Assembly (NCBI GenBank): GCA_046331425.1
Contig: JAXLQU010000022.1
Location: 1 to 64,000, forward strand
Length of the DNA stretch: 64,000 bases
Direction of reading: 5' to 3'
DNA from: JANNUT01 sp046331425
GTDB taxonomy: Bacteria > Acidobacteriota > Polarisedimenticolia > J045
The notes under the pieces are model-generated. The model was given only the letters and a program-made list of their open reading frames with translations, was not told the DNA's origin and made no database searches. A program made the position numbers and the translations under genes. Shown here in pieces: positions 1-9,605 of the stretch (its first letter is position 1; every line of letters starts with the position of its first letter).

Positions 1-2233
1 TGTTGAGCGTTCGGCCACCCGTGATGTCGACCGTCCCGCCGTTCATCGCCAAGCCACCGTTGACGTTGGTGATGCCGGCAGCCGTCATCGTTCCAGCGGT
101 CCAGGTGTAGAGGCCGGTTGTGGTGAATGTTGCGGTGCCCTGCAGCGTTCCGCCCGATTGGGTGAACGCCACCACGGTCAGTGGACTATTGACGCTGAGT
201 GCCCCCGAGACGAGTTCGATGTTGCCGGTGAAACTCGTGCCGGCATTCAGATTGTGGACGCTGGTCGAGAACTGAACCTGTCCGCCCGACCCATTGAACG
301 CTCCGGTGTGCGTTCCCGCCGCGAGCAGATTGAGCGTCCCGGACTGCGCCAGCACGCTGCCGGTGTTGTTGAACGCGGTGAGGCTGTTGAAGACCGTCGA
401 GGTGCCTGTGCCGGCGGACTTTTTGAATGTCCCGGAGTTGTTGAATGTCGCCGTGCCTCCGAACGGGTTCTGAATATTGGAATCGGTCTGGCAGTCCCAT
501 GTACCGCTGTTGTTGATCACCGAACCGCTGCCGATGCGGACCGCCCCAGTTCCCGACCAGGTAACGGTAGAAGTTGTGTTGAGCGTTCGAGACGACGTGA
601 TGTCCTTCACCGCGCCACCGCTGAGGGTCAAGGTTCCGTTGATCGTCGTCGTTCCTGCGCCGGTCAACGTTCCAGCCGACCAGTTGTAGGCGCCATTGAC
701 AGTCAACGTGCCGGCGCCAGTGATCGTTCCGCCGCTTTGAGCCAAGACGCCGTTGCTACTCACCGAACTCGCGCCACTCAGCGTGAGGGTATTCGCCGCA
801 ATCGAGAGCGTCTGTGTCCCTGTCGCAGCACCCAGCGTCAGCGAGGCGACGGTGGAACTGACATCCAACGTTACGGTGTACGTTCCAGCCAACGTGATTT
901 GCACGTCGTCGGTCGTGGCGGGCACACCATTCGGTGTCCAGTTCGTGCCTACGCTCCAATTGCCACCAGCGGCGTTGTTCCACGACTTGATCACGGTTGG
1001 CGCCAACACCGGGTCGGAAAACTCCGACGTGTTGCCGAGCGGGTCGGTCGCCGTGGCGGTGACGAGCGCGTGCGATTCCACGCCATCGGGGACGATCGCC
1101 ACGAAGTGTGCCGTGCCATCGCTGGCGGTCACCACATCGGTGGCGACGAGGAGCTTCTCGCCTTGAACTGGGAGCGAGCGTGGGTCGAGTGGGCTGCGAT
1201 CGCCACGATCGCCTGGCATCTCGCTGGCGCGCGTGACGAAGAACTCCAAGCGATAGCGAGTGCTCGGTGCGCTCTCCAGCGTCCCCTCGATCCGTGCACC
1301 GGGAGCCTCGTCGTCGCTTGCTTCGGGCCAATAAACGCGGGTCAACAGCGGCCGATTCTGTTGCAGGTTGGGTCCTGTATCACGATCGGCGCTATCGAGT
1401 GCGGCGCGACCCTCGAGCTCGATTCCGGCCGCGAGGTTGGCGTGAATGCTGTTGCCGACGATCGTGTTGCCGATCGAACGATCGCCAGCAACCAGCACGC
1501 CCGAGGCTCCGCTTCCACAGATCTCGTTGCGTGCCGCCGGGGCGAGGCCGCCGATGAGATTGTCGAACGAATCGAGAACGAGCACACCATGTCCGCCATT
1601 TCCACCGCTTACGCCAGGTGTCGATGAGGCACCGATGAGGTTTCCCGCGATCCAGTTTCGAGCCCCGCCAATGACACGAATGCCGTCTCCAGCAAAGCCA
1701 TGAATCGCCAAGCCGTGAACGATGCTGTCGGAACTGTTGATGATGAGTCCGTGCGCGCCATCGGATTGCGTCCCGTCCAACTCGATCATGACCATCGCGT
1801 CGCTTCCGGTGACGCGTGAGTTTGGCGCTGAACCGGGCTGAGAGTACCCATAGATCACGACCGACTCGGTGATCGGGGGAAGCGCAGAGGTCAGTCGGAT
1901 CGAATGCGGTCCGGGACCTGCGATCTGAAACACGATCCGATCGCGGCTCCCCTCGCGATTCGGGGTTGCGTTGGCCGCCTCGATCGCGCGCCGCAGCGAA
2001 CCGGGACCATCGTCACCTGCCGTCGTGACCACGAAGATCGTTCCCTGTTCGAGAGCATGACCGACTGCGTCAGTGCGTTCGAGTGCCGGGACGAACGATG
2101 GGCTCGCCTGCGGAGCCTGATCGGTGAGTCCGATCGGTGAGCTCGCGGCGATGGCGAATGCCGAGCCGACGAGGGCTACGAGGAGACTCACGATGGAGGT
2201 GCTGATCGGGTTGGAAGGACGATCTGTTCTCAT
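1..2233 (-). CDS. Secreted right-handed beta-helix / adhesin-like repeat protein (3' end beyond window)
   Basis: The minus strand from 2233 is one open frame to position 1 with no stop, so the C-terminus lies outside the window. ATG 2233 follows a GGGGAG ribosome-binding site. Residues 1-27 form a signal peptide (basic MRTDRPSN, then a hydrophobic stretch). Residues about 75-330 contain the GDDGPGSLRRAIEAAN start and Asn/Gly/Ile-rich repeats (for example GNLIGA, GNSIHANLAAGIEL) of parallel beta-helix proteins. An Ig-like linker follows, ending near TDPLGNTSEFSDPV. The rest is Thr/Ser/Gly-rich, built on repeats such as SGGTITGAGTLTVNGAYNW and one NW..GTNWTPNGVP motif, as in autotransporter or filamentous adhesins. 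The likely role is a cell-surface or secreted protein; the target is unknown. It is divergent from the ECF sigma/CHAT operon. The plus-strand open frame over the same DNA is a shadow. Confidence 0.8.
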   Translation of the reverse strand, partial: MRTDRPSNPISTSIVSLLVALVGSAFAIAASSPIGLTDQAPQASPSFVPALERTDAVGHALEQGTIFVVTTAGDDGPGSLRRAIEAANATPNREGSRDRIVFQIAGPGPHSIRLTSALPPITESVVIYGYSQPGSAPNSRVTGSDAMVMIELDGTQSDGAHGLIINSSDSIVHGLAIHGFAGDGIRVIGGARNWIAGNLIGASSTPGVSGGNGGHGVLVLDSFDNLIGGLAPAARNEICGSGASGVLVAGDRSIGNTIVGNSIHANLAAGIELEGRAALDSADRDTGPNLQQNRPLLTRVYWPEASDDEAPGARIEGTLESAPSTRYRLEFFVTRASEMPGDRGDRSPLDPRSLPVQGEKLLVATDVVTASDGTAHFVAIVPDGVESHALVTATATDPLGNTSEFSDPVLAPTVIKSWNNAAGGNWSVGTNWTPNGVPATTDDVQITLAGTYTVTLDVSSTVASLTLGAATGTQTLSIAANTLTLSGASSVSSNGVLAQSGGTITGAGTLTVNGAYNWSAGTLTGAGTTTINGTLTLSGGAVKDITSSRTLNTTSTVTWSGTGAVRIGSGSVINNSGTWDCQTDSNIQNPFGGTATFNNSGTFKKSAGTGTSTVFNSLTAFNNTGSVLAQSGTLNLLAAGTHTGAFNGSGGQVQFSTSVHNLNAGTSFTGNIELVSGALSVNSPLTVVAFTQSGGTLQGTATFTTTGLYTWTAGTMTAAGITNVNGGLAMNGGTVDITGGRTLN

Positions 2234-2545
2234 GACGGCTCCCCGTGTTTCGTACGATGTCCGCGCTTGACACCGATCGAGGTGCCACTGGCGCGCCATG
2301 CCTGCGCTGGATTGACCAACAGAGATAAAGACGAGCGAGCCGGGAGAACGTCAGGCCGAGCGTGAGTCAGCGAGTCGACCATGCCAAGGGATGACCGGGA
2401 CCGAAGCCAGGGGGCCTGACACCCTGCGGTCCACCCTCGTCTAGATAGATGACGAACCCCTGCATGGGGCGGTGGGAGGTTTGCTACGCTGTGACGCGCA
2501 CCCGGCCGGAAGCAGGCGATCGCTCGGGGGGCACCCGGGGACTGC
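2234..2545. other. Divergent intergenic region
   Basis: These 312 bases separate the divergent adhesin-like gene and the ECF sigma operon. I see no convincing coding frame. Promoters for both directions are expected here, but no clear -35/-10 pair stands out; an ECF-type autoregulated promoter would not have the consensus form. Confidence 0.4.
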
Positions 2546-3151
2546 TTGGACAAGCATGTTTTCATGAACGCCTGTCGCGAAGGGGGCGACGCCATCGAGC
2601 AGGCGTTGCGCGAGCTCGATCGCTCGTTTTTCACTCTCCTGCAGCGCGATTGCTTGCGAACGATGCGCGACGCCGACTTGGCCCGCGATGTCGTGCAGGA
2701 GACCTTCATCAAGGTCTGGCAGCGTTGCGCTACGTTCCAAGGGGATTCCGAGTTGCTGCCGTGGATCAAGTCGATCCTGCGGCACAACGCCCTCGATCGA
2801 CTGCGCAAGCCAAAGGTGGAGGTGCCGATGGAGCATGACGGCGCGGTCACCGTGGAGGTCGATCGGAAGATCGCGGAGTTTGCAGCGCACTCCAGACCGC
2901 AACCTGAGGACGAGGCGCTGCGCCGTCAACTCGACGAGTGTTTTGCACGCTGTTGGAAGCAGTTCGAAACGGCGGCCCCGGCGCATGCCGCCGTCATGAC
3001 CTGGATCGTCGAGGACGGACTGACGAACGAACAGATCTCCGAGTTGTTGGGGCGCACTCCGGGTGCGACGCGAGAGTTCATCTCGCAATGCCGCAAACGA
3101 GCGCGGGTGCATCTGGCGGAATGGTACGAACTGGCCTTTGGTGTGAGGTAG
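2546..3151 (+). CDS. ECF-family RNA polymerase sigma factor
   Basis: The 201-residue product has ECF sigma layout. Region 2 holds DADLARDVVQETFIKVWQ (about residues 48-65), used for core binding and -10 recognition. A short linker follows, and a C-terminal helix-turn-helix region 4 includes GLTNEQISELLGRTPGATREFISQ. It should redirect RNA polymerase to a small regulon. The TTG at 2546 is taken as start; ATG 2564 would give a product six residues shorter and has no better ribosome-binding site. The next gene, a one-helix membrane protein, starts 7 bases after the stop and is probably its anti-sigma factor. The sigma assignment is firm; the regulon is unknown. Confidence 0.88.
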   Translation: MDKHVFMNACREGGDAIEQALRELDRSFFTLLQRDCLRTMRDADLARDVVQETFIKVWQRCATFQGDSELLPWIKSILRHNALDRLRKPKVEVPMEHDGAVTVEVDRKIAEFAAHSRPQPEDEALRRQLDECFARCWKQFETAAPAHAAVMTWIVEDGLTNEQISELLGRTPGATREFISQCRKRARVHLAEWYELAFGVR

Positions 3152-3158
3152 ACCAGCC

Positions 3159-3743
3159 ATGACAGACAGCGACGACCAGACTTGGTTCGATCTGCTTGCC
3201 GGGCGCGCGACGTCCGACAACGACCCGGTTGCCCGCAGCGAAGCGCAGCAGTTGCGCCAACGCTTGTTGGCGCGCGCGGCGCAAAGACCGGACAACGAGC
3301 CGGCTCAGCACGATCGAGCACGCGAAGATCAGCTCATCGAGCGCGCGCGGTTTGCCGGTCTGTTGCCGCAACGCATGGTGCGCCGGTCGCCGCGACGCAA
3401 CGCACTCAGCCTGCTCGCTGCGGCTGCGCTGGTCTGCGTCGCGATCACCGCGGGATATCAGCTCAGAAATGCCCGAACTCCTGAGGTCGTGAGAAGTGGG
3501 CCTTCGGAGATCGTGCGCTTGAGTGCAACGAATCCGTTGCAGCTCAAATACCAAATCATCGACGAGCTGCGACGCGTCGGTATCGCCGCCACGGGCTACG
3601 AGCTGTTGGGGCGGCAGGGAATCGATGCCGACATTCCGCAGCCGATTGCCGACGACGTGCGCTCGGTGCTGCAGAAGTATCGCATCCCGATTCCAGCCGA
3701 CGGCGTGTTGCGAGTCGAGATCGAATCCGAAGGCGCGCCATGA
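3159..3743 (+). CDS. Putative membrane anti-sigma factor / single-pass protein
   Basis: The 194-residue protein has a charged cytoplasmic N-terminal half (about 1-80), one transmembrane helix (ALSLLAAAALVCVAITAGYQL, about residues 83-103) and a C-terminal extracytoplasmic part of about 90 residues. That topology, and its place between an ECF sigma gene and a periplasmic effector gene, fit an anti-sigma factor sensing an envelope signal. I do not see the ZAS zinc motif (HxxxCxxC), so the family is uncertain. It overlaps the next gene by an ATGA junction, so the two are probably translated together. Anti-sigma function is inferred from position and topology. Confidence 0.6.
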   Translation: MTDSDDQTWFDLLAGRATSDNDPVARSEAQQLRQRLLARAAQRPDNEPAQHDRAREDQLIERARFAGLLPQRMVRRSPRRNALSLLAAAALVCVAITAGYQLRNARTPEVVRSGPSEIVRLSATNPLQLKYQIIDELRRVGIAATGYELLGRQGIDADIPQPIADDVRSVLQKYRIPIPADGVLRVEIESEGAP

Positions 3744-6700
3744 CCAGGTGCCGCGCGTCGGCCGCCCTGTTCATAGCGCTGAGCCTGCTGGTCGCAACGC
3801 CGCCTGCCAAGGCTGTCGAGTTGCCCGAGATCTGCAAGACCGACCCGATCCCCGCCGACCTCACCACCTCACTCGCCGATCTGCGAACACAAGTCGAGAA
3901 GGCGATGGACACCGACCCGACACAAGCGGTCAAGCTGATGTGCGCGACGATCCCTCGCGTGGCGCGCGAGAAGGGGGAAGACTCGCTCGAGATTGCGTGG
4001 TGGGTCGGCTCGCTGGCCACACCGCTGATTGCCTACATGGACAAGACTGCCGAGGCGATGCCGCTGTTGGCGTTCGCGCGCCCGATACTCGAGCGGCGCT
4101 TGGGCCCGAATGCCCCTGAAATCGCCGAGATCTACACCGCGTACGCCTGGATCTATTTTCGCCAGGGGCTTCTGGCCGAGTGCAACACCGCCTGGGAAAA
4201 CGCACTGCGGATCCGCGAGATCGTTCCGGGTCAGAAAAAGATCGAGCTGCAAAAGGCACTCGTCGGGTTGGCCCAAGCCCGCACAGCGCTCCGCGACTTC
4301 GCAGGCGCGCGCCGCTATCTCGATCGGGCCCAAGCGATTCTGGTCGAGAACAACGAGACGGTCAGCGACGCGGCGGCTGCGATTCAAAACGTGTTCACCA
4401 ACGTGGCGCTGCGAGAAGAGGATTTTGCCAACGCACGCGTGCATGCCGAGGAGCAGTTGCGGATCGAGTTGGCGCTGTCTCACGATGCCGCGCAACTGGT
4501 GACCGCCTACTCGATCCTCGGTCAAGTGCTCGAACGCTTGGACGAATTCGAGGAGAGCGAGAAGGCGCGCCGCGAGGCTGTGCGACTCTCGGAGTCGGGT
4601 GAGGGAGGGTTACAACGACACCAGTTGGCAGCGCTGACGAATCTCGGGCGGTTGCTCAACGAACGCGGCCGGCCGCGCGAAGCGCTCGAGTTCGACAAGC
4701 GTGCGCTCACGCTGGCCGAGGCAACCCTTGGCCCCGAGGCGCCGCGGATGGTTGGCGTGCTGCAAAATCTGGCCGATGCGCATCGCGCCCTCGGCGAATT
4801 GGCAACGGCGCTGCATCTCTACGAGCGCGCGAGCGCAATCGCGACGCAGCATGCGAGCGACGTCGAGCGCGGGTCGCTCGTCGCTCACCAGCGCGGTTAC
4901 GGAAGTTTGCAGTTGAGCCTGGGCGAGATCGCCGACGCCAAGCAGTCGCTCGAAGCGGCGCTTCAGACCGCGGGGCAAGACCCTAAGCTCTCGACCGAAC
5001 GGGCCTTGGTGTTGCTGGCGCTGGCCGCCGTTTCGGCGCGCACCGGCGACCAGCAGCAACGCGCCTTGCTCGAGGAGGCGTTGACGCTTTTCAGTGCGCG
5101 CCTGCCGGCCACACATCCAACGATCCTGCGGGTGATCAACGAGCTGTGCGGCCTCGAAGCGGAGCACACGCCTTCCAATGCGCCGCATTGCGACGACGTC
5201 TCGGCCCGCGTCGAGTCATCGCGCGAGCTCGAACCGGCACTGCGCCATGACGTCTACGCACACCTCAGCCGCTTGGCCGAGAATCGTGGCGATCGCGCGG
5301 AAGCTCGTGAGCGCGCGATCCAAGCGCTGGCGGCCGCCACGACACTGGGTACGCCCGACCCACTGTGGCGCGCCCAGTTCCACCTGGCACTCCTGCTTCA
5401 CCAAGCCGACGAGCGCGCGCTGGCTGTGTTGTTCGGCAAGCAATCGATTTCACAAATCGAGCGCCTACGTGGTTACTTCGTGAACGAGGATCGCCGGCTC
5501 GATCGTCAGTTCTTGGCCGACAAGATCGACGTCTACCGCGCTGTTGCCGACTGGCTGATGGAAGCCGGCCGAATCGACGAAGGTCTGGAAGTGCTGCGGC
5601 TCTTGAAGTCGGAGGAGCTCTACGACTTTGTGCTGCGTGATGCCGCCTTCGGTTCCGACGAAGGCAAGGCGCTGTTGAGCGCCGACGAGCAAGCGCTGTG
5701 GAATCAATATGTCGGTGCGTTGCAAAGCGACGACACCACCGGCGCCGAGATCGATCGGTTGAGCCGGCTCGCCGAGCAGGGCCGCATCAGCGTTACCGAG
5801 CGCGTGCGCTTGCAGCAACTGTTGGCGCAGAAGAGCGGCGATGAGGCAGCCAGGGTCGATCGAATTCGCAAGTTCTTGCAGAGCGGCCCAGGCGCTTCGA
5901 AACAGACCAGCGATGCAGCCGCGAGCCAAGCGCCGAGTGCTCTGCCTACGCAGCGACTCCAACAAGAGATCAAACGGCTCGGCCCCGACACCGCCTTGGC
6001 CTACTTTCTGATGACCGACAACGGCCTGCGCGTGTTGGTTGCTACTCAGTCATCGCAAGCAGTGATTCAGGTGCCGATTTCGATCACCGAACTCAAGCGT
6101 GACATCGGGCGGTTCCTCGACGGACTGAGCAAGCGGGAAGAGATGCTCTCGGCGTCTCAGTCGCTGTACGCCACGATCGCTCGCCCCGTGGATGAGGTGG
6201 CGCAACGCGCCGGGGTCAAACGACTGGTGCTGTGGCTGGATGGTGCGCTGCGTTACGTGCCGTTTGCCGCGCTGCACGACGGCGAGCGTTATCTCGTCGA
6301 CAAGTACGCGATGACGCTGCAGGCCGCAGGCGACATCGAGGCGCCCTCGACCTCGCTCGACAAGCGCGAGCCGAGCGTATGCGGGCTTGGCGTCACGCAG
6401 GCAGTTGCCGGTTACAACGCGCTTCCCGCCGTGGCCGATGAACTGTGTTCGATCGTTCGCGGCCCAATCGCAGGACTCGAGGCAACCAGCAAGGCCTGCC
6501 CGGTGCCGCGAACCGGAACCGGCGCACTGCGCGGCCAAGGATTCGCCGATGCCGCGTTTACCGAGCGTCGTGTTCATTCACTCTTGGATGAGCCGCACGA
6601 GTTTTCCGTGCTGCACTTGGGAACACATTTCAGTTTGCGGCCGGGCAACGCGTCGCGGTCGTATCTCCTGCTCGGTGACGGCGCCAAGCTCACCCTCGAC

Positions 6701-7051
6701 AGCATCGGTGCGCTCGACTTCAGCGGCATCGAGTTGCTCACGCTGTCGGCCTGTCAGACCGGCCTCGGTGGCGCCGTCGGTGATGACGGCCGCGAGGTCG
6801 AAGGGTTGAGCGCCGTTGTGCAGCGCCGCGGCGCTCGGCAAGTGGTTGCCAGCTTGTGGCAGGTGGAGGATGCGAGCACGGCAAGACTGATGCGCACGAT
6901 GTACGACGCGCTGGCATCACGACGATCTGATGCACCGCGAGCCTTACAGCGTGCGCAGCTGGCGCTTCGGGCGGTGAACCAGGGCGGTCACCACCCGTAT
7001 GAACATCCGTACTACTGGGCCGGCTTCGTCATTTCGGGGACGGCCCCGTAA
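3740..7051 (+). CDS. Exported TPR-repeat CHAT-domain protein (caspase-like peptidase fold)
   Basis: The 1103-residue protein begins with a signal peptide (MTRCRASAALFIALSLLVATPPAKA), so it should act in the periplasm or at the cell surface. Residues about 100-560 are helical TPR repeats with recurring A..YL..A and ALEFDKRALTLAEATLG patterns. The C-terminal 300 residues are a CHAT domain. The predicted dyad is His963 in VLHLGTHF and Cys1005 in LTLSACQTG, and the domain ends with the usual YYWAGFVISG. CHAT domains are clan CD relatives of caspases and separase, so protease activity is plausible but not shown. ATG 3740 overlaps the stop of the anti-sigma-like gene (ATGA). The group resembles ECF-CHAT units in other bacteria, where cleavage targets are mostly unknown. 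Confidence 0.85.
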   Translation: MTRCRASAALFIALSLLVATPPAKAVELPEICKTDPIPADLTTSLADLRTQVEKAMDTDPTQAVKLMCATIPRVAREKGEDSLEIAWWVGSLATPLIAYMDKTAEAMPLLAFARPILERRLGPNAPEIAEIYTAYAWIYFRQGLLAECNTAWENALRIREIVPGQKKIELQKALVGLAQARTALRDFAGARRYLDRAQAILVENNETVSDAAAAIQNVFTNVALREEDFANARVHAEEQLRIELALSHDAAQLVTAYSILGQVLERLDEFEESEKARREAVRLSESGEGGLQRHQLAALTNLGRLLNERGRPREALEFDKRALTLAEATLGPEAPRMVGVLQNLADAHRALGELATALHLYERASAIATQHASDVERGSLVAHQRGYGSLQLSLGEIADAKQSLEAALQTAGQDPKLSTERALVLLALAAVSARTGDQQQRALLEEALTLFSARLPATHPTILRVINELCGLEAEHTPSNAPHCDDVSARVESSRELEPALRHDVYAHLSRLAENRGDRAEARERAIQALAAATTLGTPDPLWRAQFHLALLLHQADERALAVLFGKQSISQIERLRGYFVNEDRRLDRQFLADKIDVYRAVADWLMEAGRIDEGLEVLRLLKSEELYDFVLRDAAFGSDEGKALLSADEQALWNQYVGALQSDDTTGAEIDRLSRLAEQGRISVTERVRLQQLLAQKSGDEAARVDRIRKFLQSGPGASKQTSDAAASQAPSALPTQRLQQEIKRLGPDTALAYFLMTDNGLRVLVATQSSQAVIQVPISITELKRDIGRFLDGLSKREEMLSASQSLYATIARPVDEVAQRAGVKRLVLWLDGALRYVPFAALHDGERYLVDKYAMTLQAAGDIEAPSTSLDKREPSVCGLGVTQAVAGYNALPAVADELCSIVRGPIAGLEATSKACPVPRTGTGALRGQGFADAAFTERRVHSLLDEPHEFSVLHLGTHFSLRPGNASRSYLLLGDGAKLTLDSIGALDFSGIELLTLSACQTGLGGAVGDDGREVEGLSAVVQRRGARQVVASLWQVEDASTARLMRTMYDALASRRSDAPRALQRAQLALRAVNQGGHHPYEHPYYWAGFVISGTAP

Positions 7052-7068
7052 CGACGAGGCCGACTGCG

Positions 7069-7389
7069 CTAGGCTCGCGCCGGAGCACCGATCGATGCCG
7101 TTTCGCCGACGAACTCTTTGAAGGTCGCTTCGGCGATCTTGATGTTCTTCGAGCCGCGCCACCACAGGCCGAAGCCGAGGGCCGCCATCGGCAAGCCGAT
7201 CACGGCCAGGATGATCGTGAGCGAGACCAACAGGCCGACCACCATCCACAGCATTCCCATGATCCGCATCACCTTGGACATGGCGATCATTTCTTGCTTG
7301 CGCGCATAGAGCACATCACGGTCCTTCGAACCGGTGGCGCGCAGCGTGCCCAACATCTGTTGCTTGTCGATGACGAGGACTGGGGTCAT
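7069..7389 (-). CDS. Small membrane protein, unknown function
   Basis: The 106-residue protein has a soluble N-terminus (about 1-40) and two hydrophobic segments close together (MRIMGMLWMVVGLLVSLTII and ILAVIGLPMAALGFGLWW, about 41-78), followed by a short polar tail. ATG 7389 has GGAG about 10 bases upstream. It converges on the CHAT gene with 17 bases between stop codons. I recognise no family. It is kept as real because of the clean hydrophobic pattern and codon usage like its neighbours. Confidence 0.6.
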   Translation of the reverse strand: MTPVLVIDKQQMLGTLRATGSKDRDVLYARKQEMIAMSKVMRIMGMLWMVVGLLVSLTIILAVIGLPMAALGFGLWWRGSKNIKIAEATFKEFVGETASIGAPARA

Positions 7390-7539
7390 GGTCTCGGGCT
7401 CCTATTGGTCGGGGCGATGTCTCGCCCGATTCGGGTTCGTCAGTAAAGACGAGGGGAGCAGGAGATTGTCAGGAGTGACGTTGGGGAGGAGGGGCGATCG
7501 GCTCGGGGTGGACGCTTGATTGGCGGGAGGGAGACCAAG

Positions 7540-7564
7540 AAAAAGGGCGACGTTGCCGTCGCCC
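7540..7564 (-). terminator. Intrinsic terminator after the TPR gene
   Basis: Read on the minus strand, GGGCGACG and CGTCGCCC form a perfect 8-bp stem with a GCAA loop, followed by TTTTTC. It lies 68 bases past the stop of the TPR protein gene and should end that transcript. Confidence 0.85.
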
Positions 7565-7631
7565 GTCGTTCAATCGTGGACCAGGTCTGTTTTCTGATCG
7601 CCCATGCACATGACGCGGTTGATTTCGTGTT

Positions 7632-8828
7632 TCAGCGTCCGGTCTTCGGCGGCGGCTTCGGCAGTTTCTTGCACTCCTCCGCGCGCGGGTTCTGCTTGCA
7701 GTAGTCCTCGAGGTCCTTCTGCACGCGACGGCGGTATTCCTCTTGAGCCCGGCGCGCCTCGGCCTTCGCTTCATCGGCCGCGCGGGCTTGCTGATCTTCG
7801 TTCGACTTGTACTTCTTGGCGTTGTCGAGGTTGGCGCGCACGCTGGCGTCGTCGACGATCGAAAGCGATTTGGTGAAATCGGCGATGGCGTTATCCCAAT
7901 CGTGCTGACGGTAGTAGACGATTCCGCGCAGTGCGTAGCCGGTCGACACCTCCGGGGAGCATTTGATCATCGTGGACGACCACTGCAGCACCTTGTCGTC
8001 TTGCTTGGCGTTGACGTAGGCACGGGCGAGCGGCTCGGCGATATCGCAGCTGTCGGTGCCTGGTTCTTGGGCGATTCGCTCGTACAGCGGCAGCGCTTCG
8101 TCGAACAGTCCTTTCTTGGCGAGTTCCGCCGCAATTGCTTTCTTGGCGTCCAGGTCGGGAGCGGACTTCAAGAACTCCGGGATGAACTCCTTGCGGGCTT
8201 CATCGGAAGCCGACCGCAGCCACATCCGCCCAACATCGAGCCAGTCCTTCGACGATTTCTGCGTCAGCTTCGCGGAGGTTTCCTTGGCGCACGCAGTGTT
8301 GTTCGCCTTCAGGCAGGCCAGAAGCAGGTTGAGGGCGATCGGTTGATACGTGTCTGGCTCGCCACCACGACAGGCATCGACGGCCTTTGGATACTCTTGC
8401 AACGCGATATGTGCGTAGCAGCGGAAGCGACTCTCGATCGCGGCCTCGACCGCAGTTCTGTCGCCCTGGATCTGGTCGAGCTGCTGCACGACATCGACCC
8501 ACTTGCCGAGTGCGAGCAGGGTTTCGGCGTAAGGCAGGCAGTCTTCGGCCGCTCGCCCCGGCTCGCAGAGATCGCGTCGAAGCGGCTCCGCCTTGTCGTA
8601 CTGTTGCAGCTTCATGTAGCAAAGCGCCAGGTTCTTCTGCGTGACCGGCTCCGACACGTTGAGCACGCGCGCAGCTTCCCATTCGGCCGCCGCCTCCGCG
8701 TACTTGCCAGCCGCGTAGAACACCTTCCCTTGATCGAAGTGGGCGCGGAACTCCTGCATCTTGTCCGCAGCGAACGTGAACCCTGAACCGAGTGCCAAGA
8801 CCAACATGGCCGATCGGAAGACGTTCAA
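7632..8828 (-). CDS. Exported TPR protein, unknown function
   Basis: The product is about 398 residues if started at TTG 8828, which has GGAGG 9 bases upstream and puts a signal peptide at the front (NVFRSAMLVLALGSGFTFAA). Upstream in-frame starts lack such a site. TPR-like repeats cover most of the chain (FDQGKVFYAAGKYAEAAAEWEAAR, KNLALCYMKLQQYDKAEPL, LRGIVYYRQHDWDNAIADFTKSLS). The C-terminus is highly charged (EDQQARAADEAKAEARRAQEEYRRR), probably coiled coil, and ends KLPKPPPKTGR. Many Cys residues (CEPG, CDIAEP, CRGGE) fit a periplasmic protein with disulfides. It is a single gene with its own terminator at 7540-7564. Likely a protein-protein interaction scaffold; no specific function can be assigned. 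Confidence 0.75.
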   Translation of the reverse strand: MNVFRSAMLVLALGSGFTFAADKMQEFRAHFDQGKVFYAAGKYAEAAAEWEAARVLNVSEPVTQKNLALCYMKLQQYDKAEPLRRDLCEPGRAAEDCLPYAETLLALGKWVDVVQQLDQIQGDRTAVEAAIESRFRCYAHIALQEYPKAVDACRGGEPDTYQPIALNLLLACLKANNTACAKETSAKLTQKSSKDWLDVGRMWLRSASDEARKEFIPEFLKSAPDLDAKKAIAAELAKKGLFDEALPLYERIAQEPGTDSCDIAEPLARAYVNAKQDDKVLQWSSTMIKCSPEVSTGYALRGIVYYRQHDWDNAIADFTKSLSIVDDASVRANLDNAKKYKSNEDQQARAADEAKAEARRAQEEYRRRVQKDLEDYCKQNPRAEECKKLPKPPPKTGR

Positions 8829-9605
8829 TGGCCTGCCTCCATCATCGAGCCAGTTGGCGGACCCCGCGACCGCCCAGCCACCCCGCGCTGACCCTTCATG
8901 CGCTGGAGCTTGCCTGCCCTCCTCCTTCGGCACAATTCTCCCGTTTCCTCCCACCCCAACTCTAACCGGGGACGGTTCATCGAAGCAAGTTAGTCGGCCA
9001 GCCTGCCAACACCCGGATGCTGGCCTCGCTGGTACCGGAAGCGGAGCCGCGCGACGACCGCCGAGGGTGAGCCAGGCCCCGACCTCGACGGGGCTTCGGC
9101 CCGCGAGGGCTGATGAGGTAGGAATCGACTGCCACGGCCACCGCGCCTGCCTACGCCTGGGAGGTGGAGTGCGGTCTACGGTGAAGGGGCGCGCCGAGGC
9201 CGAGCGCTTCGTCGTCGCTGCGCGAGTTGCAACCGGGCCAGCGGTTTCAGGATGTCCGCAAGCTGACCTGGCCAGCGGGATTCAATCCGGCAAGGCACCG
9301 AGCTGATCAAGGAACGAAGTGAGCGTCACCGTCGAATATCCTCAATCGACAACCGTCAACGAGGAAATCCAACCAACGAATCGACCGCCAAGGTGATCGC
9401 GGTCCACGACTGCACGGTGACCGCTGGCCGACACCGCACCAGTCCACTGGCCAAGCGAGGTGCTTTCGCAGTACCCTGATCCGCGCCCAGCGCGGAGTTC
9501 GGCGCCGAGGTCCCGCGATGACCGGCGTCAAGGAACGCGAACTGCGGACTGAACTGGTCGCCTATCTGCAGACCCGGAGCAGGGAACAGACTGATCAAGC
9601 GCTCG
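8829..9605. other. Long non-coding or degenerate stretch
   Basis: About 780 bases without a convincing gene. Open frames here lack domains, hydrophobic pattern and ribosome-binding sites. At 8966-8995 the sequence is a relative of the inverted-repeat arm at 24745-24779: both begin CGGGGACGGT and end AGTTAGTC. The remainder (9000-9600) is GC-rich and has several short inverted repeats, but no RNA family that I recognise. Confidence 0.4.

Noticed and set aside
158..1627. 489-codon plus-strand open frame
   Set aside because: It is antisense to the beta-helix gene; its composition is Arg-rich and domain-free, while the minus strand gives clear repeats and a signal peptide.
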